NCBI RefSeq assembly: GCF_009768885.1
Contig: NZ_WSQA01000016.1
Coordinates: 1 to 64,000 of the forward strand
Source: Sphingobacterium humi
Lineage (GTDB): Bacteria > Bacteroidota > Bacteroidia > Sphingobacteriales > Sphingobacteriaceae
Direction: 5' to 3'
DNA length: 64,000 bases
The first letter of the stretch is position 1; every line of letters starts with the position of its first letter. Positions 36,195-45,591 of the stretch are shown here, one piece after another. The notes below the pieces were generated by a model. That model searched no databases. It was given only the letters and a program-made list of their open reading frames with translations, and had not been told where the DNA came from. The position numbers and the translations under genes are program-made.

Positions 36195-36533
36195 TTAAAG
36201 CAGAGAAAAACGCTTTTTCCGGATGCTTTTTACAACCTGTATCCCTTCAACCATGAGTACCAGATCACTCCAGGACAACTCTCCGTTTTTTACATGGGGT
36301 GCTACAAAAGTTCCGCTTTCCAAACGTTTATAGTATAACACAAAGCCCCCTTTTTCCCAGTGCAGTAGCTTCATATGCGTACGGCTACGGTTCAAAAACA
36401 CGAACACTTCTCCGCTGGTAGCTTGCCGTTTCATAGCAGAGCTGACCAGTCCACAGAGGCCATCAAATGATTTCCGCATGTCGCAGAAACCATCATAGAG
36501 ATAGAAACGATGAGAAGATCCTAGTGAAAACAC
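36195..36533 (-). CDS. tnpB: IS66 accessory protein TnpB
   Basis: A 112-residue protein of the IS66 Orf2 family (PF05717): FYLYDGFCDMRKSFDGLCGL near 11, then VFVFLNRSRTHMKLLHWEKG near 44. It is required for IS66 transposition though its activity is undefined. The start is GTG, one base after the tnpA stop, indicating translational coupling. Not to be confused with the IS200/IS605 TnpB nuclease. A diverged copy of its first part survives at about 57850-57910. Confidence 0.93.
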   Translation of the reverse strand: MFSLGSSHRFYLYDGFCDMRKSFDGLCGLVSSAMKRQATSGEVFVFLNRSRTHMKLLHWEKGGFVLYYKRLESGTFVAPHVKNGELSWSDLVLMVEGIQVVKSIRKKRFSLL

Positions 36534-36534
36534 C

Positions 36535-36819
36535 TTAGTAAAGATGGATAAGTCTGGAAATCATATTAAGATCTCCACCGGCATTGATTTTAACTCCATT
36601 CGGATATACAATTTCAATACGCCCTGAAGGCTGTGGAGCCAGTAGAACTTCCTTGAACCCAGGGTCGCTATTCTGTTCATCATTACGTTTGATCCAATAA
36701 CCCAAAGTGCATACCTTGAGCCCATGAGATAAACAAAAGTCCTTCCGTGTCTGACCACTTCTGCGCCACTGATCCACTAAGGAAAGCATCCGCTCGCGTT
36801 TACTTATTGATAAATTCAT
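36535..36819 (-). CDS. tnpA: IS66 accessory protein TnpA
   Basis: A 94-residue protein with an N-terminal helix-turn-helix-like region (MLSLVDQWRRSGQTRKDFCL, then GLKVCTLGYWIKR) and a C-terminal IEIVYPNGVKINAGGDLNMI block characteristic of IS66 OrfA. It probably binds the element ends together with TnpB and TnpC. First gene of the IS66 operon, 59 bp inside the right terminal repeat. Confidence 0.92.
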   Translation of the reverse strand: MNLSISKRERMLSLVDQWRRSGQTRKDFCLSHGLKVCTLGYWIKRNDEQNSDPGFKEVLLAPQPSGRIEIVYPNGVKINAGGDLNMISRLIHLY

Positions 36820-36878
36820 GCAAGCAAATGTAGAACCTAAAAAACGTTATTTAAATATGTACTTGATAGGCCGGATAC

Positions 36879-37319
36879 CGCAATTCCGGCCTTTTATGAG
36901 TATGCTGTTGCCATAGGTGATCCAAAAGCTTATAATACAGATCCCTGAAAAGACCGTGATCGCGATGAGCATTCATATAGGAAAGGTTGGACTTGCTCGG
37001 CGTTCTGGAGATACCCATATGGTTCATGTTGCCAGTAGTGCTGCGGAGTCCATTAGAAATGTCACGAACCGAATCTGCCGAAGAGAGATGGCAGAATAGC
37101 ATGCTCACAAAATGCGTCCAACTGTTGATGCCCTTGTGATGTTTATCAGATTGATGTTCGTGAACCAATTTTTTGAAAATGTTCCGATCTACGAGTCCCA
37201 AAATCTGAGAGAATACGTTTATATTTACCATGGCGATGGATCAATTTTGGCGAATTAAATATAGCATTCCCTGCTGTATAAATCCACCGCCATTTTTCCC
37301 CTCGTTTAGGACGCTACTG
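36879..37319 (-). pseudogene. IS4-family 5' fragment with truncated transposase
   Basis: The terminal repeat (complement of CAGTAGCGTCCTAAACGAGG) is at 37300-37319. The transposase opens at 37231 (MVNINVFSQILGLVDRNIFK) and follows the other copies through HTHKRPELR (about residue 118) before running into IS66 sequence. The catalytic domain is gone. Together with 34552-34602 it forms two head-to-head IS4 5' ends around IS66. Confidence 0.92.
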
Positions 37320-37390
37320 ATATTAACTCCTATTTTTTTTGTTAAATATCATAATAGTTAAAAATAAACCTTAGTACTTCATATTTTACT

Positions 37391-37562
37391 ATGAAATACA
37401 AACCTGAAATTGATGGATTGCGAGCCATTGCAATTCTTTTCGTGTTAATATTTCATTTATATTCCAATTTTCTGCCTGCAGGTTTTATTTGTGTGGATTT
37501 TTTCTTTGTAATATCGGGATGCTTCGTTACAAGTATTTTCACTAAATCTATTGAGCAAGGTG
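37391..37562 (+). pseudogene. Acyltransferase-3 (OafA/YrhL-like), N-terminal stub
   Basis: It opens MKYKPEIDGLRAIAILFVLI, then FHLYSNFLPAGFICVDFFFV and ISGCFVTSIF. This is the canonical start of acyltransferase-3 membrane proteins that O-acylate surface sugars, with the catalytic His in VLIFHLY. After 57 codons (KSIEQGG) the sequence changes abruptly to an inverted IS21 transposase gene, removing the other roughly 300-600 residues. The gene is therefore inactive, and its remainder is not seen in this window. Confidence 0.85.
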
Positions 37563-37995
37563 GCTTATCGCCGGCTTTGTGGTCTATGTGCATCACCGGA
37601 TTGACCCGGGCTTTCCATTGGTTGTAATAAAAACAGAACTGAGTGTATTGCAGGCCATCGGGGTGGTCTTTCAAATGGCTCTCCCACAGTATTTTGCGCG
37701 TAACACCCGTCCGCTTCAGTTCCTTATCCATCTGCGGAAAACGCTTTTGAAGTGCCTGTAGGCGGCTATCGGGCTGAGGTTCGTTGCTCTTGCCGAAAAG
37801 GTCTTCCAGTTCCCGGTCTCCCAGCAAATTCACCTCTTCATAACTGAAGCCGCTGCTGATAAAGGCCGAAAGGTATTTCTTGGCCGTGTTACGCGATACG
37901 CCGGTCTGTACCGCTATGGACTGCTTGCTCCGCCCTTGATCAAAAAGTCGTAATATCTGTCTTATCTTGTTCATGCTGATCGTGCTGTTGGCCAT
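37563..37995 (-). pseudogene. istA: IS21 istA, N-terminal fragment
   Basis: It starts MANSTISMNKIRQILRLFDQ with a helix-turn-helix (SKQSIAVQTGVSRNTAKKYL) and continues to KARVNPVMHIDHKAGDK. In intact IstA this is followed by the first catalytic Asp of the DDE domain. The remaining frame to 37453 is acyltransferase DNA read antisense. The DDE core is lost, so no active transposase. Confidence 0.87.
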
Positions 37996-38137
37996 ATTTG
38001 TTGGATCTTTTTACTCCAAAAATACGGCGAACGATACAGCTCGTAACTAGCTCCAGGGGTGGTCAGTTTAATCCGAAATGACCTGGTCAATTTCCACCGG
38101 AACAGGTGGTCAGCTTAATCCGAAATCAGGTGGTCAA
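37563..38137 (-). mobile_element. IS21-family element, one end with truncated istA
   Basis: The right end (about 38055-38137) carries repeated copies of a GGTGGTCAGYTTAATCCGAA-type sequence, the multiple terminal transposase-binding repeats typical of IS21. The istA gene starts at 37995 and is truncated at about 37563 where it abuts the acyltransferase stub. istB and the other end are missing. Confidence 0.85.
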
Positions 38138-39227
38138 TATTGCCGAAATCTCCAATTTTATACCCTTTCAATAATTTGTCCTTTAGATCCACATCCCCAA
38201 GTTGTGCCATAATTGTTGGCATCCAGTCTTCCATGGTCATAAATTCTCCTGTAGTTGTTCCTTCAGGGATAACACCTGGCCAAGAAACTAAGACAGGAAC
38301 ACGGAACCCTCCTTCAAAACCTCCGACACCTTTCTCTCCCCTGAATGGCTGGTTTCCTCCGTCAGGCCAACTGTTTGAAGCAGCACCGTTATCAGTCGCA
38401 AACATAATCATGGTGTTATCTGCAATCCCCAATTCTTCAACAAGACTAATGAGTTCTCCGACAACATCGTCCATTTCAGCCATGGCATCTGCATAAATAC
38501 CATATCCAGTTTTCCCCATATATTTTTCACTCAAATTAGATCTATAGTGCGTTCTAGTAGTGTTGTGCCACACAAAGAATGGCTTATTTTCTTTAACTGC
38601 ATCCTTTATAAAACGCTTGGATTCGGCTAGAATTTCCCACTCCAGGTTTTTTTGACGCTCACTTCCAAAAGAACCTTTGTCCTCAATTTTTTGAGATCCA
38701 TTGTCGTTCGCCCATGAGTGAATAACTCCACGTTGAGCAAAGTTTTTCGCAACTTCTGAATCTTTTTGAAAGTCATACTCTTCGTCGTGTTCTCCAGCAT
38801 TTAAATGGTAAAGGATACCGAAGAACTCATCAAAACAATGGGCTGTAGGCAAGTGTTTATCAAGGTCACCAAGATGGTTTTTTCCAAATTGTCCTGTTGC
38901 ATAACCCCTAGCTTTTAGCATATTCGCTAAGGTTGGATCTTCTTTCTGAAGCCCTATCGGTGAGCCAGGTAAGCCAACGGTGGAGAGTCCTACACGAATG
39001 GGATACTGTCCCGTAATGAAAGCCGCACGTCCAGCGGTACAGGAAGCTTGAGCGTAGTGATCCATAAAGATCATTCCCTTCTTCGCCAATTTGTCGATAT
39101 CCGGTGTGCTACCACCCATCATCCCGCGATGGTAGGCACTAATATTCCACATCCCTACGTCATCACCCCAAATGATCAGAATGTTTGGTTTCTTGCTCTG
39201 GGCAGACATAGTCAAAAAGCAGAACAA
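38138..39227 (-). pseudogene. Arylsulfatase truncated at both ends
   Basis: Encodes about 360 residues of a type I sulfatase: metal-binding Asp pair in LIIWGDDVG, the formylglycine-bearing motif CTAGR (Cys63 expected to be converted to formylglycine), and conserved blocks GQFGKNHLGD and FATDNGAA. The N-terminal signal peptide is reduced to a few residues (MFCFLTMSAQSKK) because IS4 end sequence begins at 39225. The C-terminus stops in LLKGYKIGD and runs into the IS21 end, whereas family members usually continue to about 480-560 residues. It was probably exported and part of a sulfated-glycan pathway; now non-functional. The open frame formally extends to 38115 through IS21 DNA. Confidence 0.85.
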
Positions 39228-39250
39228 AATATTTATTTAGGACAGTACTG
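39225..39250. mobile_element. IS4 3'-terminal relic (26 bp)
   Basis: Identical over 26 bp to bases 93-118 of the window, ending TTTAGGACAGTACTG. Only the terminal repeat remains, exactly at the truncated start of the sulfatase gene, so an IS4-mediated deletion or rearrangement removed the sulfatase 5' end and promoter. Confidence 0.85.
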
Positions 39251-40460
39251 AAATGAAACTGTATTTATTAAAAGGATTCAGCTAAATTGAATTCTCCAAG
39301 CCTCTGAAAAAATAACTGTTATCTTTTTATGCGTATTATGGGTGGCAAATTTGATATGATCAATAAGTGATTTAGTAAACAAAAATGTATTTCATTATGC
39401 GGAAATTACCTGCTTGTCCAGTAAATTACTGTGGATTATATGGTAATACTTTGGTCGGATTACTAATCAGCTTGAACCTGTTTAGCATGGGCAAATTTTC
39501 TAGAAGAATACCCACATCTTATGTATATTATTTGAAAATCAGTTAATTCCTTAGATTATTGCGGAATTGGCCGCACACACTTCAGAATATTTCCTGAGAT
39601 TTACCTCTGACTAAAGATGTACCTCCCTGATAAAATATTTCAATACATACATATATACATAAAACATAAATCTCCTTAAACTATATACCATCAGTGGGTA
39701 TAAATAGCCTAGAGAAACCTCCTTATTACATTAAGTTTGGTTCTGCATTACCAAGATTACCTACATGGAAATTTTACAATTACTAATTGCCTCTAATGGT
39801 AATGCTTCTCTTCAAGCTTGATATTGGAAGGAAAGCAATTCACTGACTTTTATCGCAAACATTTCTAAATAACCCAATTAAGAATATCTCTATCTTAATC
39901 AAACTATCATTTTTAATTGATGTAATATGTGCCCCAGGAAGTGAGGTAGGTTGAAACCCCATGTGATTTTTTTCTAAAAGCACTTATTGGTTTTGGAAAA
40001 AAAATAAAACATATGTAGTTGATATGTAATGAAATATAATTTTTTTTAAAGTTTTTTTGATGTTTTAAATTATTGATTAGTTAAAATTTAGTGCTTTTTT
40101 TTACTTGTAACAATCTTATTTTAGTATATATAAACGCATTGTTGAAAGTCGGCGTACTTCCTGGTTAATGCGAAATAACCAATATTATTTTTAATAAAAA
40201 AAAAGAAAGGAGAATTATGAAATAAACAAGATCAATTGTTTACGCCTAAATTAAATTAAACCTAAGAAAAATATTTTCGTAATCAATAAGAAAGTGCATG
40301 ACTATATCATTTCCTTGATGACTGTTATAAATGCCGAACCGAGCTGTTTAATTAATTTCCCCGTAGTTATTTAAATTAACAATTAAGCATTGATGTTGCT
40401 GGTGTTATCCGTTTTTAAAATCATTGGATAAAAAGTAACACTATTAAACCTACCTATATT
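39251..40460. other. 1.2-kb intergenic region upstream of the SusC/SusD operon
   Basis: No convincing coding frame on either strand. Very AT-rich toward the right. A hairpin GGTTAATGCGAAATAACC (about 40162-40179) and long A/T runs precede the SusC start by 280 bp, compatible with a long leader or regulator-binding region. The left part may be the remains of a gene. Confidence 0.45.
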
Positions 40461-43400
40461 ATGAAAAAAAAAATTATGCTTCTCGCATACATATTGCTGT
40501 ATAAGGGTACCTTAATTTATGCAGATGATGGTCAAAATCGAGTCGTATTTAATATCAACGAAACTAAAAAGACCCTGACTGCCAATTCAATTCAACGCAT
40601 AGTAACAGGAACTATTTATGATGAGTCTGGAAAAATCGTAGCAGGAGTAAGTATACGAGTTAAAGGCTCTACGAGAGGTGCAGTATCGGATAAAGACGGT
40701 AAATTTGAAATACAAATTAATGACGACAGTGAAGTGCTGGTTTTTTCTTCTGTCGGTTATGTTACAAAAGAAATCATTGTTGGAACAGATAGCATTCTGC
40801 AGGTCAAACTAATTGAAGACGCCCAAAATGCCTTGGAAGAGGTTGCAGTGGTAGCCTTCGGTACGCAGAAAAAGGAAAGTGTCATTGGATCGATTACTAC
40901 AGTTAGCCCCAAAGACCTCAAAATTCCCTCCAGCAATTTAACACAGTCTCTAGCTGGTCGCGTTGCTGGAGTAATCGCATACCAAAGAAGTGGAGAGCCT
41001 GGCGCGGATAATGCTGACTTTTTTGTTCGCGGGATTACAACATTCGGAAATAATACCCGCCCCCTGATTCTAATCGATGGTATTGAACTCACTACAACGG
41101 ATCTCGCTAGGCTGCAGCCAGATGATATTGAATCTTTTTCCGTAATGAAAGACGCTACAGCTACGGCACTTTACGGTGCTCGAGGTGCAAATGGAGTGAT
41201 TCTGGTAATTACAAAACAAGGTAAAGAAGGTAAAGCTAAAATATCAATGCGTGCGGAGAACTCCATGTCAGCACCTACAAGCAATGTTGAACTTGCAGAT
41301 CCAATTACCTATATGAAAATGGCTAACGAGGCAACTCTCACAAGAAATCCACTAGCCACCCTACCATATCTTGAAGAGAAAATTGAAAACACAAAAAACA
41401 ATGTGAATCCATTAGTATACCCTGCAAATGATTGGAGAAAGATGCTGTTTAAAGAGTATACCAATAACCAAAGGTATAATTTGAATGTAAGTGGCGGTGG
41501 AGGAGTGGCAAGGTACTATGTTGCTGGTGCCTTTACACAGGATAATGGGATATTAAATGTAGATGAACGCAATAATTTTAATAGTAACATCGATTTAAAA
41601 AGTTATTCACTGCGTGCAAATGTGAATATCAATTTAACCAAAAGTACAGAGCTAATTGTACGCTTGAGCGGAAACTTTGATGACTATAAAGGTCCTATTG
41701 AAGGTGGCCAGGACCTATATCGCAAAGTGATGCGGTCTAATCCCGTATTGTTTCCGGCGTATTATCCTGTAGATGAAGACCATCAATATGTTGAACATAT
41801 TATGTTCGGGAATTATGATCTTAATAATAGATATGTCAACCCATATGCTGATTTGGTTAGAGGATACAAAGACCAAAGCAGATCGCAAATGTTGGCCCAA
41901 TTGGAACTCAAGCAAGACCTGAGCTCCATTACTGAAGGCCTCTCGGTGAGAGGACTACTAAATTTGACCCGACTGTCAAACTTTTATTATACAAGAGCAT
42001 ATAATCCTTTTTATTATGAAGTAGGATCCTACGATTTTATTGCCAACACCTATAAAATTGATCGTATGAACCAAAATGGAACAGAATATTTAGGGTTTAC
42101 TGAAGGGCCCAAAACCCTGAATTCTATGTTTTATTTTGAGTCAGCATTGAACTATAATCGAACATTTAAGGAAAAACATAATGTCGGCGGACTACTTGTT
42201 GCTACCGCTAGAGAAAGCCTGAATGCTAATGCCGGAGACCTACTCCAGTCCTTGCCATCTCGAAATATGGGACTTTCAGGTAGAGCGACCTATGCTTATG
42301 ATAGACGCTATTTCGCGGAGTTTAATTTTGGGTATAATGGTTCGGAGCGTTTTGATGCCAGAAACCGCTTTGGATTTTTCCCCTCAGCAGGTATAGCATG
42401 GAGTGTTTCCAATGAAAAGTTCTTTGAACCCTACCGGAATATTATTAGTAAGCTAAGATTCAGATATACCTATGGGCTGGTAGGAAATGATCAAATTGGC
42501 GATGTCAGCGATCGGTTTTTCTATTTATCCAATGTCTCCATGAATGATGCAACCCGCGCAGCAAGGTTTGGACAGGATCTTAACGAAGTAAAAAATGGCG
42601 TAGTGGTGACTAGGTACGCGAATCCAAATATCACCTGGGAGCGAGCAACAAAGCAAAATGTGGCCATGGAACTCAACATGTTTAATAAAGCCAATTTAAT
42701 TGTTGAATACTTCAACGAAAAAAGAGATAATATATTAATGAATAGAGCGAGCATCCCAAATACAATGGGACTCTCTAGTTCAACAAAGTCTAATGTTGGT
42801 GAAGCACTTGGCCGCGGACTTGACATGTCCCTGGATTACCAGCAGGCCTGGTCAAAAGATTTATGGGCATCCGTTAGGGCAAATTTCACCTACGCGACAA
42901 GTCAGTACTCCGTGTATGAAGAACCCGTATATCCTGAGGCCTGGAGATCCCGAGTTGGAACTTCGTTAAACCAAACCTACGGTTATATCGCTGAGCGATT
43001 ATTTATTGATGACGAAGAAGCCCAAAATGCTCCAAGACAAGAATTTGGTATTTATGGTGGCGGAGATATTAAATATACAGATGTCAATAGAGATGGCAAG
43101 ATTAATGAAGCCGATAGGGTGCCAATTGGAAATCCTACAGTCCCAGAAATTATCTATGGATTCGGATTCTCCCTCAGCTATAAAAAGGTTGACGTATCTG
43201 CATTTTTTCAAGGATCTGCAAATGAGTCCTTTTGGATTGACCCCGCAGCGACAGCGCCTTTTGTATCCTACTATTATAATTCAACCGAGTCATCATCAGG
43301 AAGACTATTCATGAATCAGCTCTTGAAAGCTTACGCTGATAGCTATTGGTCGGAAGATAATAGAGATATCTATGCAACATTACCCCGCTTAAGCAATACT

Positions 43401-43661
43401 TTAAATGTCAATAATAGTCAGACAAGTACCTGGTATATGCGAAACGGTAATTTCTTGAGATTGAAACAGGTCGAACTCGGTTACACCTTCCCTAAAAAAA
43501 CAATTGATCGTATTAAGGCCTCAAATTTACGCCTCTATGTAAATGGATCTAACCTGCTATTGTTTAGCAAGTTTAAGCTTTGGGATGTCGAAATGGCCGG
43601 GAATGGATTAGGATACCCTTTACAACGCGTGTTTAATGTCGGCCTTAATTTAACCTTTTAA
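40461..43661 (+). CDS. SusC/RagA-family TonB-dependent outer-membrane transporter
   Basis: A 1066-residue outer-membrane transporter. Signal peptide (IMLLAYILLYKGTLIYA), then carboxypeptidase-regulatory-like domain (about 45-120: VTGTIYDESGKIVAGVSIRV), plug with ALEEVAVVAFGTQKKESVIG and the SusC signatures RGITTFGNNTRPLILIDG and MKDATATALYGARGANGVIL, then the beta-barrel ending NVGLNLTF. It imports oligosaccharides with the SusD protein encoded 11 bp downstream. First gene of a four-gene operon with two surface lipoproteins. The wrecked sulfatase upstream hints that the original locus handled a sulfated glycan (inference). Confidence 0.95.
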   Translation: MKKKIMLLAYILLYKGTLIYADDGQNRVVFNINETKKTLTANSIQRIVTGTIYDESGKIVAGVSIRVKGSTRGAVSDKDGKFEIQINDDSEVLVFSSVGYVTKEIIVGTDSILQVKLIEDAQNALEEVAVVAFGTQKKESVIGSITTVSPKDLKIPSSNLTQSLAGRVAGVIAYQRSGEPGADNADFFVRGITTFGNNTRPLILIDGIELTTTDLARLQPDDIESFSVMKDATATALYGARGANGVILVITKQGKEGKAKISMRAENSMSAPTSNVELADPITYMKMANEATLTRNPLATLPYLEEKIENTKNNVNPLVYPANDWRKMLFKEYTNNQRYNLNVSGGGGVARYYVAGAFTQDNGILNVDERNNFNSNIDLKSYSLRANVNINLTKSTELIVRLSGNFDDYKGPIEGGQDLYRKVMRSNPVLFPAYYPVDEDHQYVEHIMFGNYDLNNRYVNPYADLVRGYKDQSRSQMLAQLELKQDLSSITEGLSVRGLLNLTRLSNFYYTRAYNPFYYEVGSYDFIANTYKIDRMNQNGTEYLGFTEGPKTLNSMFYFESALNYNRTFKEKHNVGGLLVATARESLNANAGDLLQSLPSRNMGLSGRATYAYDRRYFAEFNFGYNGSERFDARNRFGFFPSAGIAWSVSNEKFFEPYRNIISKLRFRYTYGLVGNDQIGDVSDRFFYLSNVSMNDATRAARFGQDLNEVKNGVVVTRYANPNITWERATKQNVAMELNMFNKANLIVEYFNEKRDNILMNRASIPNTMGLSSSTKSNVGEALGRGLDMSLDYQQAWSKDLWASVRANFTYATSQYSVYEEPVYPEAWRSRVGTSLNQTYGYIAERLFIDDEEAQNAPRQEFGIYGGGDIKYTDVNRDGKINEADRVPIGNPTVPEIIYGFGFSLSYKKVDVSAFFQGSANESFWIDPAATAPFVSYYYNSTESSSGRLFMNQLLKAYADSYWSEDNRDIYATLPRLSNTLNVNNSQTSTWYMRNGNFLRLKQVELGYTFPKKTIDRIKASNLRLYVNGSNLLLFSKFKLWDVEMAGNGLGYPLQRVFNVGLNLTF

Positions 43662-43672
43662 ATCGATTGAAA

Positions 43673-45568
43673 ATGAAACTTTATAATACCAAGCGAGTAG
43701 CCATGTTAGCCCTGCTAACAATCTTTCTCACTTCATGTAATCGCTACCTGGATATTATTCCAGATAATGTCCCAACCCTTGACCATGCTTTCGCCATGCG
43801 TTCAGAGGCCGAAAAATACCTATATACCTGCTATTCATATATGCCTACAGATGGAGGCATGGCCTCAGATCCAGCCATGCTAGCAGGGGATGAAATTTGG
43901 ACCAACGACCTATCAGGAAGTTATCGCTTTAGCCATATCATGTTTAATATAGCTAACGGTAGACAAACAACAATAAATCCTGCTGGTGAAGCAATATGGG
44001 TCAGCCTATATAGAGGTTTACGGGATTGTAATATTTTCCTTGAAAACATCGGAAAGGTTAAAGACATCTCAGAAGAGGAAATGAAAGAATGGATTGCCGA
44101 GGTGAAATTCCTTAAAGCATATTACCATTTTTACCTGCTGCGCATGTATGGACCGATACCTTTGGTCAAAGAGAATTTACCAGTGGATATCAATGTTGCA
44201 GATGTTCAGATAGCTCGCGAACCTGTCGATGAATGCTTTAACTATATCATATCATTGCTGGATGAGGTAAAAGATGATTTGCAACCGACTATAACCGATC
44301 CAATTCGGATGATGGGCCGAATCACGAAACCCATTGTGTACTCCCTAAAGGCTAAAGTGTTGTTAACGGCCGCAAGCCCCCTGTTTAATGGGAATAAAGA
44401 CCAAGCAGCACTTCAGAATCGCGATGGACTTCAGCTGTTTAATCAAACATATGATCCCCAAAAATGGAAATTGGCGGCACAGGCATGTAAGGAGGCGATC
44501 GATCAATGCCATGAAGCAGGAATTAAGCTTTTTGAATTTATGCCAGGAGGAGCGACTACCAATATATCAGATCAATTGAAGCTTCAAATGAAGTTGAGAA
44601 ACGCCTTCACGGAACGTTGGAATTCAGAAATAATCTGGGCAAATACACAAAGTGTTGCATCCTCTCTACAGCTATGGGCAACACCTAACCTAACTACCTA
44701 TTTAGATAATCCCAATGTGACATTTGAATTGGCAGTGCCTTTAAAAATTGTTGATATTTTTTACACAAAAAATGGACTACCGATAAATGAAGATAAAACA
44801 TGGCAAGCCAACTCAACCACGCGTATTGGCGGGATAGATGACCAATTACTAATTAAGCTGAACTATGAAACAGCCGAAAGTAACTTTGATCGTGAACCTC
44901 GGTTTTATGCCTATCTGGGATTTGATGGTGGAGTATGGTATGGTCATGGCTACTATAACGACCAAGTGCCATCAGGAATTTATCATGTAGAAGGTAAACT
45001 TGGACAAAAGAACGGTAAAAAAGGAAGCTTTGGATCTATTACCGGCTATTATGTGAAAAAATTTGTTCACTATCAAAGCACACAAGCAAATAATGGAGGG
45101 TATTCAACAGTTAATTACCCTTGGCCATTAATTCGATTGCCACACCTGTACCTCATGTATGCTGAGGCCTTAAATGAACAATCGGGCCCAACAGAAGAGG
45201 TTCATCAATTTGTAAATATCGTTCGTGAACGCGCTGGATTACCAACAATAAGAGATGCTTGGGACAATTTTGGGATAAATAAAAAATATACTACACAATC
45301 CGGAATGCGGGATATCATACGACGTGAGACCTTAGTAGAAACGGCTTTTGAGGGCGTTCGCTTCTGGGATTTAAAACGTTGGAAGACCGCCCCTGATGAA
45401 CTATCAAGACCTATCGAAGGGTGGAATGTTTTTGGGCAAACTGTGCCTGAGTACTATAAAAAACAACTTATTTACGCTCAAAAATTCTCTATGAAGGATT
45501 ACTTCTTCCCAATCAGAGACGCAAACCTGTTAAGTAATAAAAACCTGGTGCAAAACCTAGGTTGGTAA
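43673..45568 (+). CDS. SusD/RagB-family surface glycan-binding lipoprotein
   Basis: A 631-residue lipoprotein with lipobox IFLTSC (Cys22). SusD hallmarks: YLYTCYSYMPTDGG near 45, AEVKFLKAYYHFYLLRMYGP near 143 with the conserved YY-FxLLxxYGPIPL block, and the C-terminal RRETLVETAFEGVRFWDLKR. It docks on the SusC barrel to deliver glycan. I use ATG 43673; the frame could also open at a TTG two codons earlier. The length is typical of polysaccharide-utilisation SusD proteins and greater than that of the 9570-10919 paralogue, so the two systems handle different ligands. Confidence 0.94.
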   Translation: MKLYNTKRVAMLALLTIFLTSCNRYLDIIPDNVPTLDHAFAMRSEAEKYLYTCYSYMPTDGGMASDPAMLAGDEIWTNDLSGSYRFSHIMFNIANGRQTTINPAGEAIWVSLYRGLRDCNIFLENIGKVKDISEEEMKEWIAEVKFLKAYYHFYLLRMYGPIPLVKENLPVDINVADVQIAREPVDECFNYIISLLDEVKDDLQPTITDPIRMMGRITKPIVYSLKAKVLLTAASPLFNGNKDQAALQNRDGLQLFNQTYDPQKWKLAAQACKEAIDQCHEAGIKLFEFMPGGATTNISDQLKLQMKLRNAFTERWNSEIIWANTQSVASSLQLWATPNLTTYLDNPNVTFELAVPLKIVDIFYTKNGLPINEDKTWQANSTTRIGGIDDQLLIKLNYETAESNFDREPRFYAYLGFDGGVWYGHGYYNDQVPSGIYHVEGKLGQKNGKKGSFGSITGYYVKKFVHYQSTQANNGGYSTVNYPWPLIRLPHLYLMYAEALNEQSGPTEEVHQFVNIVRERAGLPTIRDAWDNFGINKKYTTQSGMRDIIRRETLVETAFEGVRFWDLKRWKTAPDELSRPIEGWNVFGQTVPEYYKKQLIYAQKFSMKDYFFPIRDANLLSNKNLVQNLGW

Positions 45569-45591
45569 TTGTACCGTATAATAATCGTGTT

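Larger units (their letters stand above)
34603..36878 (-). mobile_element. IS66-family insertion sequence
   Basis: 2276-bp element carrying tnpA, tnpB and tnpC on the minus strand. Terminal inverted repeats start GTATCCG at both ends (left GTATCCGCCCTATAAACTAC, right the complement of GTATCCGGCCTATCAAGTAC). The expected 8-bp target duplication is absent: ACAGCAGG on the left versus CGCAATTC on the right. Both flanks are IS4 sequence, so rearrangement followed or accompanied insertion. Confidence 0.92.

Noticed and set aside
38115..38137. Last codons of the sulfatase frame
   Set aside because: These codons lie in the IS21 terminal repeat and are not sulfatase sequence; the gene is truncated before them.
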